This document shows positions 36,707-45,740 of a DNA stretch of 64,000 bases, in pieces. Both the position numbers and the translations under genes were made by a program. The notes beneath the pieces were generated by a model. The model was not told the DNA's origin. It saw nothing but the letters and a program-made list of their open reading frames with translations, and did not search any database. Within the stretch, counting starts at the first letter, position 1. Each line of letters starts with the position of its first letter. The DNA is from Algoriphagus pacificus (lineage in GTDB: Bacteria > Bacteroidota > Bacteroidia > Cytophagales > Cyclobacteriaceae): NCBI RefSeq assembly GCF_017254845.1, contig NZ_JAFKCU010000009.1, forward strand, positions 59,769 through 123,768. The letters run 5' to 3'.

Positions 36707-37141
36707 ATGAAATACCTACTTAGCTTCCTATTATTCGCAGGAGTCATGATACAATCAAAAGCACAGATTAAAGTCAATCATATAGCAGTCCATGTATCGG
36801 ATCTGGAAACGAGTAAAAAGTTTTATGAATCCATCGTGGGATTAAAAGAGATTGATGAACCATTTAAAGATGGTCTCCACGCTTGGTATGATATCGGTGG
36901 AGGTGCAGCACTTCATATCATTGAGGCCCCGAATGTCCCCACACAAATATCAAAAGTAAACCATCTCTGCTTTAGCATGAAAGACATGGATTCTTTCATC
37001 AAAACGCTTCAGGATACAAATTACCCATTTGAAAGTTGGCCAGGAGAAAAAGGAAAGGTAACCATTCGAGTAGATGGGATCCGACAGATTTATATTCAGG
37101 ATCCTGATGGAATGTGGCTTGAGATCAATGATGACTATTAA
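36707..37141 (+). CDS. Exported VOC/glyoxalase-fold protein
   Basis: A 144-residue protein with signal peptide (MKYLLSFLLFAGVMIQSKAQ) and one vicinal-oxygen-chelate unit: IKVNHIAVHVSDLETSKKFY-type first strand and helix, VNHLCFSM in the second half, and IQDPDGMWLEI at the end with the conserved Glu. His and Glu positions fit metal binding. VOC members include glyoxalases, dioxygenases and resistance proteins; which applies is unknown. The exported location is unusual for glyoxalase I. It converges on the M1 gene over a shared terminator. Confidence 0.87.
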   Translation: MKYLLSFLLFAGVMIQSKAQIKVNHIAVHVSDLETSKKFYESIVGLKEIDEPFKDGLHAWYDIGGGAALHIIEAPNVPTQISKVNHLCFSMKDMDSFIKTLQDTNYPFESWPGEKGKVTIRVDGIRQIYIQDPDGMWLEINDDY

Positions 37142-37156
37142 TCGAAATAGCAAAAG

Positions 37157-37187
37157 AAAAGCCCGGAATTGAATTTTCCGGGCTTTT
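37157..37187. terminator. Bidirectional intrinsic terminator
   Basis: AAAAGCCCGGAA / TTCCGGGCTTTT around a 7-base centre between convergent genes. Confidence 0.88.
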
Positions 37188-37192
37188 CGTTT

Positions 37193-39151
37193 TTAGTTAT
37201 CGTAGATCACTTGTGGCCAGCTGTCATTCCCAACATTGATATCAGGAAGAATTTTATCCGGATCCAAAACAAGTCCTTTGATCTTCTTTTCAGTTTTGAT
37301 CACGTGGTTCCAAACATCTCCTCGCTGCCAAATTTCCACCGGAAGCGTGAATCTTTCTTTGGTATCATCCTCATAAGTCACTTCATAAACTACAGGCATT
37401 GGCATATCTCCTTTATTGGCTACGCTTAACAAATAATTCCCAGCATATGGAAAAACTCCATTGACCGCCAAGTCAATATTTCCATTGCCATAGAACCATC
37501 CCTGCCAGAACCAAGAAAGGTTTTCACCTCCGACATTTTCCATGTGGTTGAAGAAATCTGAAGGTTGTGGATGCTTGTAAGCCCAGGTTTTGATATAGGA
37601 TTTGAAAGCATTATCAAATCTCTCGGGGCCTAGGATGTATTCACGAAGCAAAATCAAACCAATTGCGGGTTTGTTATATGCCACCATTCCCAGGTTTGAG
37701 GTATTAACTACATCTGGATAATTATCGATTCCTTCCCTTCCTTCATTGGTAAAATAACTCACAGACCTTCTTGTCTGCTGTAACCTGGAAGGATATTCAC
37801 CCTCATTAAATGCCAACGTGCTGTAATGGTTAATGAATGTATTAAAGCCTTCATCCATCCAAGCATATCTTCTTTCGTTCGTTCCTACAATCATTGGAAA
37901 CCAGTTGTGTCCAAATTCATGATCGGTTACCCCCCAAAGACCCGCGCCTTTTGAGTTGTAATGGCAGAAGTTCAATCCAGGATATTCCATCCCACCGATT
38001 TCAGCAGCCACATTTGTAGCTGTAGAGTAAGGGAATTCAAACCAAGTTTTGGAATAGTATTCAATAGAAGCTTTGGAATATTCTGTTGATCTCGACCAAG
38101 CTTCTTGGCCATCAGATTCTCTCGGATAAACTGATTGAGCCAAAATTTTCTTTCCGCTAGGAAGGTTGATTCTGGCAGCATCCCAAATAAATGATTTGGA
38201 AGAAGCAAACGCAATGTCTCTGCTATTCTCAATGCTGAAATGCCAAGTCACAGTACCTTCTTGCTTTGGTCGAGTCAATTCAGTTTTACCAACTTCTTCA
38301 GGAGAGATCAAATAAACAGTTTCGTCACTTTCTTTTGCTTTCGCGTAGCGATCCTGAAGCTCCTTGCTCAATACCTCTTTAGGGTTCATCAATTCGCCTG
38401 AACCCACTACGATGTGATTATAAGGAACTGTGATTTTGTAGTCAAAATTTCCATACTCCAAGTAAAACTCACCTGCTCCCAAATAGGGCTCCACATTCCA
38501 TCCTTCAATCTGGTCAAAAACGGCAGCTTTTGGATACCATTGTGCCAAAGCATAGATAGTCCCATCTTCTACTTCTAGTCTTCCCATTCTATCCATCCCT
38601 TTTTGAGGGATTTTGAAAGAGAAATTCATGGAAATAGTCGCTTTTCCACCTTTGGCAGGAATTGGTTCTGCGAACCAAACTTGCATACGTGTATCAGAAA
38701 TGATGTGCTTTCCTGAAACAGCACCCTTTGAACCAACTTTCGCTTCCAGATTGCTAATTTCAAATCCACCGTCAACATCTCCATTGTAGCGATTGCCTTG
38801 AATCGGAGTGGTTAAAGTTCCTCTGGAATCTTCCGTAAAACGGTTTTGCTCCAATTGCATCCAGATAAAATCAAGCTGCTCCGGACTGTTATTGGTATAA
38901 GTCATGGTCACCTTACCGGTCAAAGTATGCGCCTGATCATCTAAAGTGGCTTCAATCTGATAGTCGGCGGCATTTTGCCAATAGCCAACTCCAGGCTTGC
39001 CTGAGGCAGTTCTCGAGTAGGTACCTTTTCGGTCCATAAATTCCCCGAATTCCTTTTGATTGTTTTCTTTTACTTCTTGGGCGATTGATTTGGTCACTTC
39101 TGCAAAACCAAGTCCTGCCAGCAGAAGCGATAGTATAATTTTTCTTTTCAT
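37193..39151 (-). CDS. M1-family metallopeptidase, exported
   Basis: A 652-residue protein with a signal peptide ending near KSIAQE. Zinc site: His411, His415 and Glu434 in DHEFGHNWFPM and WMDEGFNTF, with Glu412 as base. The GXMEN-like loop reads GGMEYP (387-391). It is shorter than classical M1 enzymes and lacks most of the helical C-terminal domain, matching the M1 peptidases common in Bacteroidota secretomes. It differs clearly from the other M1 protein at 24328-26898. Probable role: extracytoplasmic peptide degradation. Confidence 0.92.
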   Translation of the reverse strand: MKRKIILSLLLAGLGFAEVTKSIAQEVKENNQKEFGEFMDRKGTYSRTASGKPGVGYWQNAADYQIEATLDDQAHTLTGKVTMTYTNNSPEQLDFIWMQLEQNRFTEDSRGTLTTPIQGNRYNGDVDGGFEISNLEAKVGSKGAVSGKHIISDTRMQVWFAEPIPAKGGKATISMNFSFKIPQKGMDRMGRLEVEDGTIYALAQWYPKAAVFDQIEGWNVEPYLGAGEFYLEYGNFDYKITVPYNHIVVGSGELMNPKEVLSKELQDRYAKAKESDETVYLISPEEVGKTELTRPKQEGTVTWHFSIENSRDIAFASSKSFIWDAARINLPSGKKILAQSVYPRESDGQEAWSRSTEYSKASIEYYSKTWFEFPYSTATNVAAEIGGMEYPGLNFCHYNSKGAGLWGVTDHEFGHNWFPMIVGTNERRYAWMDEGFNTFINHYSTLAFNEGEYPSRLQQTRRSVSYFTNEGREGIDNYPDVVNTSNLGMVAYNKPAIGLILLREYILGPERFDNAFKSYIKTWAYKHPQPSDFFNHMENVGGENLSWFWQGWFYGNGNIDLAVNGVFPYAGNYLLSVANKGDMPMPVVYEVTYEDDTKERFTLPVEIWQRGDVWNHVIKTEKKIKGLVLDPDKILPDINVGNDSWPQVIYDN

Positions 39152-39310
39152 GCTAGTGTTAAATAATAGGCGTCTAAATTAATGATATCATTCGGTACTT
39201 CCAGTTTGTTTTATGGCTGAGTTTCTTCATTAACTAATTTTCACAGAAAATTCAAAGTTGGAATTCGACTTTTTTCGCCTGTTCTTTGGGTTGGTTTTTC
39301 AAAAATTCAT

Positions 39311-41137
39311 ATGAAAAAAGTACTCTTATGCATGGTGGGTTTTGGACTAATTTCCAGTCTTAAAGCTCAAAATGACACCACAACCCAAAAACTTGACGAG
39401 GTAATTATTCAAGAAAACAGGATTCAAATCCCATTTTCCAAACAAAGTAGAAACATCACCTTGGTGGACAAACAAGACATTGAAACTACCCCAGCCAGGA
39501 GTTTACAGGAGATCTTGTCCTTCGTCCCTGGAGTAGATGTGAGACAAAGAGGTGTAACCGGTGTACAGGCGGATATTGGCATCCGAGGAGGTTCTTTTGC
39601 CCAAACCTTGATGCTTTTGAACGGCATTAAATTAACTGATCCGCAGACAGGACATCATATGATGAATATCCCTGTTCCACTGGTCAATGTGGATAGAGTT
39701 GAAGTACTGAAAGGTCCTGGCTCGAGAATTTTCGGTCAAAATGCATACGCTGGTGCTATCAATGTCATTACTTCTTTGAATGATGAAAAGTACCTGAGAT
39801 TCCAAGGCTATGCAGGTGATTTTGGAATGAAAGGGGTCAATTTCGCAGGTTCCTTGCCGGCGGGGAAATACAGGCAAAATCTAGCTTTGTCATATGATGA
39901 TTCCAATGGCTATCAATACAACTCAGATTACAAAGTCAGCAATGTTTTCTACGAAGGTGGAATAGATCTTAATGACCAAAACTCACTCAGAGGAATGATC
40001 GCCTATACTGACCGTACTTTTGGTGCAAATGGTTTTTACACCAGTGCCTTCCCAGACCAGTGGGAAAGTATCCAGACAACTTTGGCATCATTAAGTCATA
40101 AATTAAGCTTATCTAATTTCTACCTCAACACCAGAACTTACTACAGGCATAATGCTGATGAATATCGCTTAAGACGAAATGAACCTGAGTTCTACCAAAA
40201 CAACCATACCTCTGAAGTTTTTGCTTTGGAAGCAAATGGGAACTTTAAAAGCTCACTAGGGACTACTGGATTTGGTTTGGAAACCAGAAAGGAATCACTG
40301 GAAAGCAATAACCTTGGAAATCGAGAAAGAAATCTCAGTGGTATTTTTCTGGAGCATTTTATAAACCTAGGATCAAAAGTTGACCTAAGAGGCGGGATTT
40401 ATTCCAATTTCAATTCTGATTATGGATGGAAGCATTTCCCAGGAGCGGAAGTTGGTTTCCAGGCAAGTGAAGCTTTGCGTTTTTACTCTGGGTACGGGGT
40501 AAGTTATCGAATCCCAAGCTTTACAGATTTATACTATGTAGGTCCAACTAACATCGGAAATGATCAGTTAGAGCCGGAAGAAGCTCAAAACTTTGAAATC
40601 GGAGCCAAATGGGCAAAAGCAGGATTTAGGGGTGAATTGGTTTATTTCCTGAGAAATACCGACAACCTGATTGAATGGACAAGGCCAGATGAAAACACGC
40701 CTTGGCAACCTCAAAACTTCAATGAAGTAAAGTTCAATGGAATTGAGGCCTCGTTATTTTACAGAGTAAATCCAAGCGGAAATACTGTTCAGGTAAAGGA
40801 ATTTAGTTTCTCCTACAATTACATCAATGCTGATTTAGTCCAGCAACCTGGAGTAGAAACACGCTATGCTTTGACAGCTTTAAAGAATCAAGTGATTGGA
40901 GGAGTTTTGGTTGGTGTAGGTAAAAAGATCGAGTGGAATACTAAAATGCGATATGTAGAGCGAATGAACCAAGATCCCTATTTTGTATTGGATATGAGGG
41001 CGGACTACAATCGTCTTGGAAAGATCGGCTTCTTTGCTGAGGCTTCCAATCTAACGAATGAGGAGTATATAGAAGCAGCAACGATCCAAATGCCTGGGAG
41101 ATGGTTCCGAGCTGGATTTATGTTGAATATTCAATAA
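39311..41137 (+). CDS. TonB-dependent outer-membrane receptor
   Basis: A 608-residue outer-membrane receptor. After the signal peptide (cleavage near SSLKAQ) comes the plug domain (about 30-150) with LDEVIIQENR, SLQEILSFVPGVDVRQRG and VEVLKGPGSRIFG, and then a 22-strand type barrel ending in a short FMLNIQ terminus with a final aromatic-rich strand. The size and lack of a carboxypeptidase-like N-terminal domain make it a BtuB/siderophore-type receptor, not a SusC. No neighbouring uptake genes reveal the ligand. A terminator follows. Confidence 0.93.
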   Translation: MKKVLLCMVGFGLISSLKAQNDTTTQKLDEVIIQENRIQIPFSKQSRNITLVDKQDIETTPARSLQEILSFVPGVDVRQRGVTGVQADIGIRGGSFAQTLMLLNGIKLTDPQTGHHMMNIPVPLVNVDRVEVLKGPGSRIFGQNAYAGAINVITSLNDEKYLRFQGYAGDFGMKGVNFAGSLPAGKYRQNLALSYDDSNGYQYNSDYKVSNVFYEGGIDLNDQNSLRGMIAYTDRTFGANGFYTSAFPDQWESIQTTLASLSHKLSLSNFYLNTRTYYRHNADEYRLRRNEPEFYQNNHTSEVFALEANGNFKSSLGTTGFGLETRKESLESNNLGNRERNLSGIFLEHFINLGSKVDLRGGIYSNFNSDYGWKHFPGAEVGFQASEALRFYSGYGVSYRIPSFTDLYYVGPTNIGNDQLEPEEAQNFEIGAKWAKAGFRGELVYFLRNTDNLIEWTRPDENTPWQPQNFNEVKFNGIEASLFYRVNPSGNTVQVKEFSFSYNYINADLVQQPGVETRYALTALKNQVIGGVLVGVGKKIEWNTKMRYVERMNQDPYFVLDMRADYNRLGKIGFFAEASNLTNEEYIEAATIQMPGRWFRAGFMLNIQ

Positions 41138-41140
41138 TAA

Positions 41141-41176
41141 AAAAGAGGAGCTGAAAATTCAGCTCCTCTTTTTTTC
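41141..41176 (+). terminator. Intrinsic terminator after TonB receptor
   Basis: AAAAGAGGAGCTGAA / TTCAGCTCCTCTTTT with a 2-base loop and T-run. Confidence 0.9.
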
Positions 41177-41251
41177 TTCTTTTTATAAATATCAAAAAGT
41201 CTTCTGAACAGGTCATAAAACAAAAAATCCCGAGAGTATCGGGATTAAATG

Positions 41252-41291
41252 TGGGAGTTGAGGGTCCCGATAGCTATCGAGGACGAACCCC
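41252..41291 (-). pseudogene. Broken tRNA-Val 3' end with T-loop palindrome (copy 1)
   Basis: The 3' acceptor strand and T-stem (TGGGAGTTGAGGG on the plus strand) match the intact tRNA-Val. The T-loop is interrupted by GTCCCGATAGCTATCG-A-GGAC, a near-perfect palindrome, and only GAACCCC of the opposite T-stem follows. The anticodon and D-arms are missing. Confidence 0.85.
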
Positions 41292-41447
41292 TATTCAAAT
41301 GATCGAGGAATAATTATGACTTGATAAAGTACTTTTAAACCTTAATCTATCCTCTTAAACTTCATAATGAATGTGATTCCCAGAAAATGGAGCCCAGCAT
41401 ATTCTAAGCTTTAAAACAAAAAATCCCGACAGGATCGGGATTAAATG

Positions 41448-41487
41448 TGGGAGTTGAGGGTCCCGATAGCTATCGAGGACGAACCCC
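41448..41487 (-). pseudogene. Broken tRNA-Val 3' end with T-loop palindrome (copy 2)
   Basis: Identical in layout to the copy 196 bases to the left, with the same T-loop insert and the same truncation after GAACCCC. Confidence 0.85.
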
Positions 41488-41613
41488 TATTCAAATGATC
41501 GAGGAATAATTATGACTTTATAAAGTACTTTTAAACCTTAATCTATCATCTTAAACTTCATAATGAATGTGATTTCCAGAAAATGGAGCCTAGTATTCTT
41601 TAAGCTTGAAAAT

Positions 41614-41640
41614 AAAAAATCCCGACAGGATCGGGATTAA
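41614..41640 (-). terminator. Intrinsic terminator of the tRNA-Val operon
   Basis: On the minus strand ATCCCGATCCTGTCGGGAT followed by TTTTTT, three bases after the second tRNA-Val. The same hairpin heads each 196-bp repeat unit. Confidence 0.85.
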
Positions 41641-41643
41641 ATG

Positions 41644-41718
41644 TGGGAGTTGAGGGATTCGAACCCCCGACCCTCTGCTTGTAAGGCAGATGCTCTGAAC
41701 CAACTGAGCTAAACTCCC
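41644..41718 (-). tRNA. tRNA-Val (anticodon TAC), downstream copy
   Basis: A 75-base cloverleaf on the minus strand: acceptor GGGAGTT / AACTCCC with A discriminator, anticodon stem TCTGC/GCAGA with loop CTTACAA (anticodon TAC), and T-loop TTCGAAT. No CCA encoded. Confidence 0.97.
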
Positions 41719-41763
41719 AAAATGTTAGGAAAAAGATCTTCGCTTTTGAAGATGAAATAAACG

Positions 41764-41838
41764 TGGGAGTTGAGGGATTCGAACCCCCGACCCTCTGCTT
41801 GTAAGGCAGATGCTCTGAACCAACTGAGCTAAACTCCC
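41764..41838 (-). tRNA. tRNA-Val (anticodon TAC), upstream copy
   Basis: Identical to the copy at 41644-41718, 120 bases upstream on the minus strand. First gene of the two-tRNA transcript driven by the promoter at 41872-41902. Confidence 0.97.
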
Positions 41839-41871
41839 AATCTTTAATTCCTTTCCTTCCGAAAGGGAATG

Positions 41872-41902
41872 CAAAGGTAATTTCTATTTTGAATTACCCA
41901 AA
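41872..41902 (-). promoter_or_regulatory. Promoter of the tRNA-Val operon
   Basis: On the minus strand TTTG (41899-41902), a spacer of exactly 19 bases and TACCTTTG (41872-41879) match the Bacteroidota consensus fully. The start would be about 28 bases upstream of the first tRNA-Val. Confidence 0.8.
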
Positions 41903-41994
41903 CATTTTCTCTTTCAAAAAATATAATCAACTGAAAATGAGAAGGAATATTTTAAAAAAATCTCATCTCATTTTCAGTAAATAAGCCAACCTAA

Positions 41995-43539
41995 TTATAT
42001 ATCAAATTTAATCCCTTGAGCCAAAGGCAAATTCGAGCTGTAGTTGATCGTATTTGTTTGTCTTCGCATATAGGCTTTCCAAGCATCGGAGCCTGATTCT
42101 CTTCCTCCACCGGTTTCTTTTTCACCTCCAAAAGCTCCACCAATCTCTGCTCCTGAAGTCCCTATATTTACATTGGCAATTCCGCAATCAGAACCAGCTA
42201 CCGAGAGGAATGCCTCTGCTTCACGCATATTCAAAGTCATAATTGCAGAAGACAAGCCTTGAGGCACTCCATTCTGAATCGCGATTGCTTCTTCGATCGT
42301 ATTATATTTCAATAAATATAAGATCGGAGCAAATGTCTCATGCTGGACAATTTCAAAGTGATTTTCCGCTTCATAGATCGCAGGCTTTACATAGCATCCA
42401 GACTCAAACCCTTCTCCTTCCAAAACTCCTCCTTCCACTACAGCCTTTCCTCCTGAAGACTTGACTTTGGAAATAGCTTCCAAATACATTATAACAGCAT
42501 CTTGATCGATGACTGGGCCGACATGATTTTTTTCATCAAGCGGATTTCCAATTACCAATTTGGAGTAAGCATTTGCTAATCGAGTTTTCACTTCTTCATA
42601 AACCTTAGAATGAATTATCAATCTTCGTGTTGAAGTACATCTTTGACCGGCCGTACCGACAGCTCCAAACAAAGCTCCACGGATTGCCATGTCCATATCA
42701 GCATTTTCGGTAATGATGATGGCATTATTCCCTCCTAATTCCAATAAGGATCTTCCAAGCCTTCCTCCCACTGCTTGCCCAACAAGTTTACCCATGCGAG
42801 TTGAACCAGTAGCTGAAACCAATGGGATCCTACTATCATGAGACATCAACTCTCCTACCTTGTAATCTCCAATTATCAAGGAACAAATACCTTCTGGCAT
42901 CCCATGTTTTTCAAATACTTTTGCTGCAATTTTTTGGCAAGCAATACCTGACAAAGGAGCTTTCTCAGAAGGTTTCCAAAGACACACGTCTCCACAAACC
43001 CATGCTAATGCTGCATTCCATGACCAAACTGCCACTGGAAAATTAAATGCGGAGATTATTCCCACAATTCCAAGCGGGTGCCACTGCTCATACATCCTGT
43101 GTCCTGGGCGTTCGGAATGCATGGTCAATCCATAAAGCTGCCGAGAAAGTCCAACTGCAAAATCACAGATATCAATCATTTCCTGAACCTCTCCTAAACC
43201 TTCCTGATAGGATTTTCCCATTTCGTAAGAAACTAATTTTCCTAAATCAGATTTTACTTCTCTTAGGGCATTGCCGATTTCTCTGACAATTTCACCTCGC
43301 TGAGGTGCAGGAACAGACCTCCACTTCTCAAATGCAATAGAAGCTTGACTTATTATTGCTTCATAGCTCTCTTGATTTCCAACTTGGACTTTTGCGATTA
43401 AACTTCCATCAGCTGGAGAATAAGAGGCAATGGATTCCTCCTTGGTTTCGATCCAAGTATTTCCTGTTGAGGATCCTAAATTTTCGGCTTTGATACCTAA
43501 AATTTCAAGTGATTTCTTGATTCCGAATTGATCAGTCAT
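41995..43539 (-). CDS. ALDH7-type aldehyde dehydrogenase (alpha-aminoadipic semialdehyde dehydrogenase-like)
   Basis: A 514-residue cytoplasmic NAD-dependent aldehyde dehydrogenase. The sequence resembles antiquitin/ALDH7 enzymes that oxidise alpha-aminoadipate semialdehyde in lysine breakdown: the WHPLGIVGIISAFNFPVAVW segment, SATGSTRMG NAD-binding loop, catalytic Glu267 in LELGGNN and Cys301 in AGQRCTSTRR. The C-terminal GGEKETGGGRESGSDAWK is a family hallmark. A lysine catabolic partner is not adjacent. About 70 bases separate it from the DUF4421 gene upstream on the same strand. Confidence 0.92.
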   Translation of the reverse strand: MTDQFGIKKSLEILGIKAENLGSSTGNTWIETKEESIASYSPADGSLIAKVQVGNQESYEAIISQASIAFEKWRSVPAPQRGEIVREIGNALREVKSDLGKLVSYEMGKSYQEGLGEVQEMIDICDFAVGLSRQLYGLTMHSERPGHRMYEQWHPLGIVGIISAFNFPVAVWSWNAALAWVCGDVCLWKPSEKAPLSGIACQKIAAKVFEKHGMPEGICSLIIGDYKVGELMSHDSRIPLVSATGSTRMGKLVGQAVGGRLGRSLLELGGNNAIIITENADMDMAIRGALFGAVGTAGQRCTSTRRLIIHSKVYEEVKTRLANAYSKLVIGNPLDEKNHVGPVIDQDAVIMYLEAISKVKSSGGKAVVEGGVLEGEGFESGCYVKPAIYEAENHFEIVQHETFAPILYLLKYNTIEEAIAIQNGVPQGLSSAIMTLNMREAEAFLSVAGSDCGIANVNIGTSGAEIGGAFGGEKETGGGRESGSDAWKAYMRRQTNTINYSSNLPLAQGIKFDI

Positions 43540-43608
43540 GATTTGGGTTGTTTTCTTTTAGCTTTTCAAAGCTAAAAATATTTGAAAGATTGCTTTTGCA
43601 ATCAAATT

Positions 43609-44643
43609 TTAATTCTTTTTGAACAAACGAGTCGGATTGATTTTGGCAAAAAAGCGTTCAAATTTTGGCCCTACGCTGATTTTATAAACCAAATTGACTC
43701 TGTAGTTACCCGTATTAACCGAATGAAGATAATTTTCATTCCTTACAAGGTTAGAGTTTTTGTACACGTAATTCACATTGACTGAGAAATGTCTGCTATT
43801 GAATCCAGCAAAGCCTCTCAAAAAGTAAGTGGGAATGACTCCCCATTTGGTAATCATATCCTGATTTTGCCATTCTGTAAAGCCTCCGCTTAAATTTACA
43901 GAAGCCACACCTGTAAGAAAAAAGCCTCCTCCAAAAACCAATGTGCCTGCTAATCCCGCATTTGGTCCAGCCAAGAAATAACGAGATTTATCAAAATTCA
44001 TTCCTTGGTTCATGAGTTCAAAAGACGGAATCAGGAGCGAATCACCTTTGACCGAACCACCGTAGGCCTCAAAACCAATAAAAGGAGAAAAAGCTGACTT
44101 TTTTTGGATACTTGCCTGATTAAATGATGAGGCGAGCGATAGTCGCTCCCCATTGAAAAGGTAATTGGCATTAAGTCCAATGGTCACCAATTTCATGTCC
44201 TCTCTAAGGTATTTCTCATCCGAATTTGCCAGGTATTCAGGATCGATGGTATATCCTGTATAAAATTGCCCAAGAAAATCTATGATCCATTTTTGGGGAT
44301 AAGCATGAACCTGAAGGTCCCAATATTTTGGCCAATCCTTTTGTCTATCCGGATTTAAAAAACCAATTGGGCCTGCAATGTTTAAAGTAAAATTCTGATA
44401 GGTAAAACCAAGCCCAATATTGAGTCCTGAATTTGGTTCATATCGGAATTGATTTCCACCATTAGGCAGGTTTATTTTCAAATCGGTGAATTTATGAGAA
44501 AGGTACATTCTCATTCCCATCACTTCAGGATGAACCTCTATGTAACTAGTGTCAAATTTTGATTTTTCGCCTTGAGCATTTGCTTGAAATAGAAAAAACA
44601 AAACAAAAAAAACAGAAACTGAATATTTAATCAATTGGGGCAT
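43609..44643 (-). CDS. DUF4421 family exported protein
   Basis: A 344-residue protein with signal peptide (cleavage near FLFQANAQG). The mature part alternates hydrophobic and polar residues in long strands (GLGFTYQNFTLNIAGP, YRVNLVYKISVGP) with many Gly/Tyr/Phe, consistent with an outer-membrane beta-barrel, and agrees with the DUF4421 family found in Bacteroidota. Function unknown. A hairpin at 44690-44716 lies upstream. It may be cotranscribed with the ALDH gene downstream, about 70 bases away. Confidence 0.75.
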   Translation of the reverse strand: MPQLIKYSVSVFFVLFFLFQANAQGEKSKFDTSYIEVHPEVMGMRMYLSHKFTDLKINLPNGGNQFRYEPNSGLNIGLGFTYQNFTLNIAGPIGFLNPDRQKDWPKYWDLQVHAYPQKWIIDFLGQFYTGYTIDPEYLANSDEKYLREDMKLVTIGLNANYLFNGERLSLASSFNQASIQKKSAFSPFIGFEAYGGSVKGDSLLIPSFELMNQGMNFDKSRYFLAGPNAGLAGTLVFGGGFFLTGVASVNLSGGFTEWQNQDMITKWGVIPTYFLRGFAGFNSRHFSVNVNYVYKNSNLVRNENYLHSVNTGNYRVNLVYKISVGPKFERFFAKINPTRLFKKN

Positions 44644-44689
44644 GCTGGTGAATTATCTCTAAAAGTTCTATTAAAATTTGGTCAAAAAA

Positions 44690-44716
44690 AAATCCGGACT
44701 TTCATCCGGATTTTTG
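44690..44716. terminator. Orphan terminator-like hairpin in a divergent spacer
   Basis: AAATCCGGA / TCCGGATTT with A-run before and T-run after, a good bidirectional terminator. No gene ends here: both flanking genes start and point away. The rest of the 305-base gap (44644-44948) is AT-rich and contains only an inverted repeat AAACAA-ATTA-TTGTTT near 44833. Confidence 0.65.
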
Positions 44717-44948
44717 AAAACTGATAGAGTTCGAAAAATGAATCCTATTCGAATTCAAAGTCTTAAAAAATCAAATAATAGAGAAAAGTTGTTTAATCAC
44801 CGTTATAAATTTATCACATCCATTTAATTAAACAAATTATTGTTTGGATTTTTTCAGTTTATTCGGATTAAAAAAGGCTTAATTGCTGAATTATAGAACA
44901 AATTAAAAAACAACATTTTTTAAAAAGAGAAGCTCGTAAATTGCAGCC

Positions 44949-45740
44949 ATGAATCAAGCTACTCCTTTGGTCACCATTATTATTCCTTGTTACAACCAAG
45001 CTCAATATCTAGAGGAAACAGTTTTATCTGCCTTAGACTCGGATTATTCACCTTTAGAGGTGATCATAATTAATGATGGTTCGACTGATGAAAGTCCTGA
45101 AATAGCCCAGAGACTAGCTGAAAATCACGATAAGGTTTCCTATATCAGCCAGAAAAATCAAGGAGTTGGCATCGCCAGAAATACAGGAATAAAAGCGTCT
45201 TCAGGAAAATATATTTTGCCTTTAGACGGAGATGATCTAATCTCTAAAGATTATATAAAAAAGGCTGTTGAGGTACTGGAAAAGGATGAAAATGTAAAAG
45301 TAGTTTATTGCCAAGGTGTCAAATTTGATGAAAATGGAGAGAAGTTCTGGAAGCTAAAACCTTTCAGCAGAAATGCTTTGGCGAGAGACAATATGATTTT
45401 TGTCTCAGGGATTTACAGAAGGGCTGATTGGGAAAGAATAGGTGGATATGCAGAGGATTATAATTTAGGTAGAGCCGACTGGGAATTTTGGATCAACATG
45501 CTGAAAGATGGAGGTGATGTGGTGCAATTGCCTTTCATTGGGTTCTATTATCGTCTTACGGGAAATACTAATAGTTTGAGAAAAAGAACTGGAGGTGACG
45601 AAGCCAAAAGAAAAAGAATCGCCTACCTCAATAAAAAGTATCCTGACTTTTTTGAAAGAGAATTAAACGGACCATTGAGATTTCAACGCACCTGGTCTAA
45701 ACCCTACAACACACTTTTGAAATTTTTTGGAAAACTTTAG
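44949..45740 (+). CDS. Family 2 glycosyltransferase
   Basis: A 263-residue cytoplasmic GT-A transferase that would move a sugar from a nucleotide donor, probably to a cell-surface glycan. Typical GT2 order: VTIIIPCYNQAQYLEETV (residues 7-24), IIINDGSTDES near 40 (nucleotide-binding DGS), the DXD-like PLDGDD near 95, and a late GRADWEFWINM (acceptor-side acidic residues). No membrane segments. It converges on another transferase gene with four overlapping bases. Acceptor unknown. Confidence 0.9.
   Translation: MNQATPLVTIIIPCYNQAQYLEETVLSALDSDYSPLEVIIINDGSTDESPEIAQRLAENHDKVSYISQKNQGVGIARNTGIKASSGKYILPLDGDDLISKDYIKKAVEVLEKDENVKVVYCQGVKFDENGEKFWKLKPFSRNALARDNMIFVSGIYRRADWERIGGYAEDYNLGRADWEFWINMLKDGGDVVQLPFIGFYYRLTGNTNSLRKRTGGDEAKRKRIAYLNKKYPDFFERELNGPLRFQRTWSKPYNTLLKFFGKL

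Larger units (their letters stand above)
41222..41613. repeat. Two tandem 196-bp units derived from tRNA-Val plus terminator
   Basis: Two consecutive units with an exact 196-base period (matching hairpins at 41228, 41424 and again at 41620 beside the intact tRNA). The two units differ at roughly 15 positions. Each contains a terminator-like hairpin (ATCCCGA..TCGGGAT), the last 40 bases of a broken tRNA-Val, and about 115 bases of AT-rich spacer. No open frame of note. Confidence 0.9.

Noticed and set aside
41222-41613. A CRISPR-like array
   Set aside because: There are only two to three 196-base units, the spacers are near-identical, and the repeated parts are tRNA and terminator pieces.
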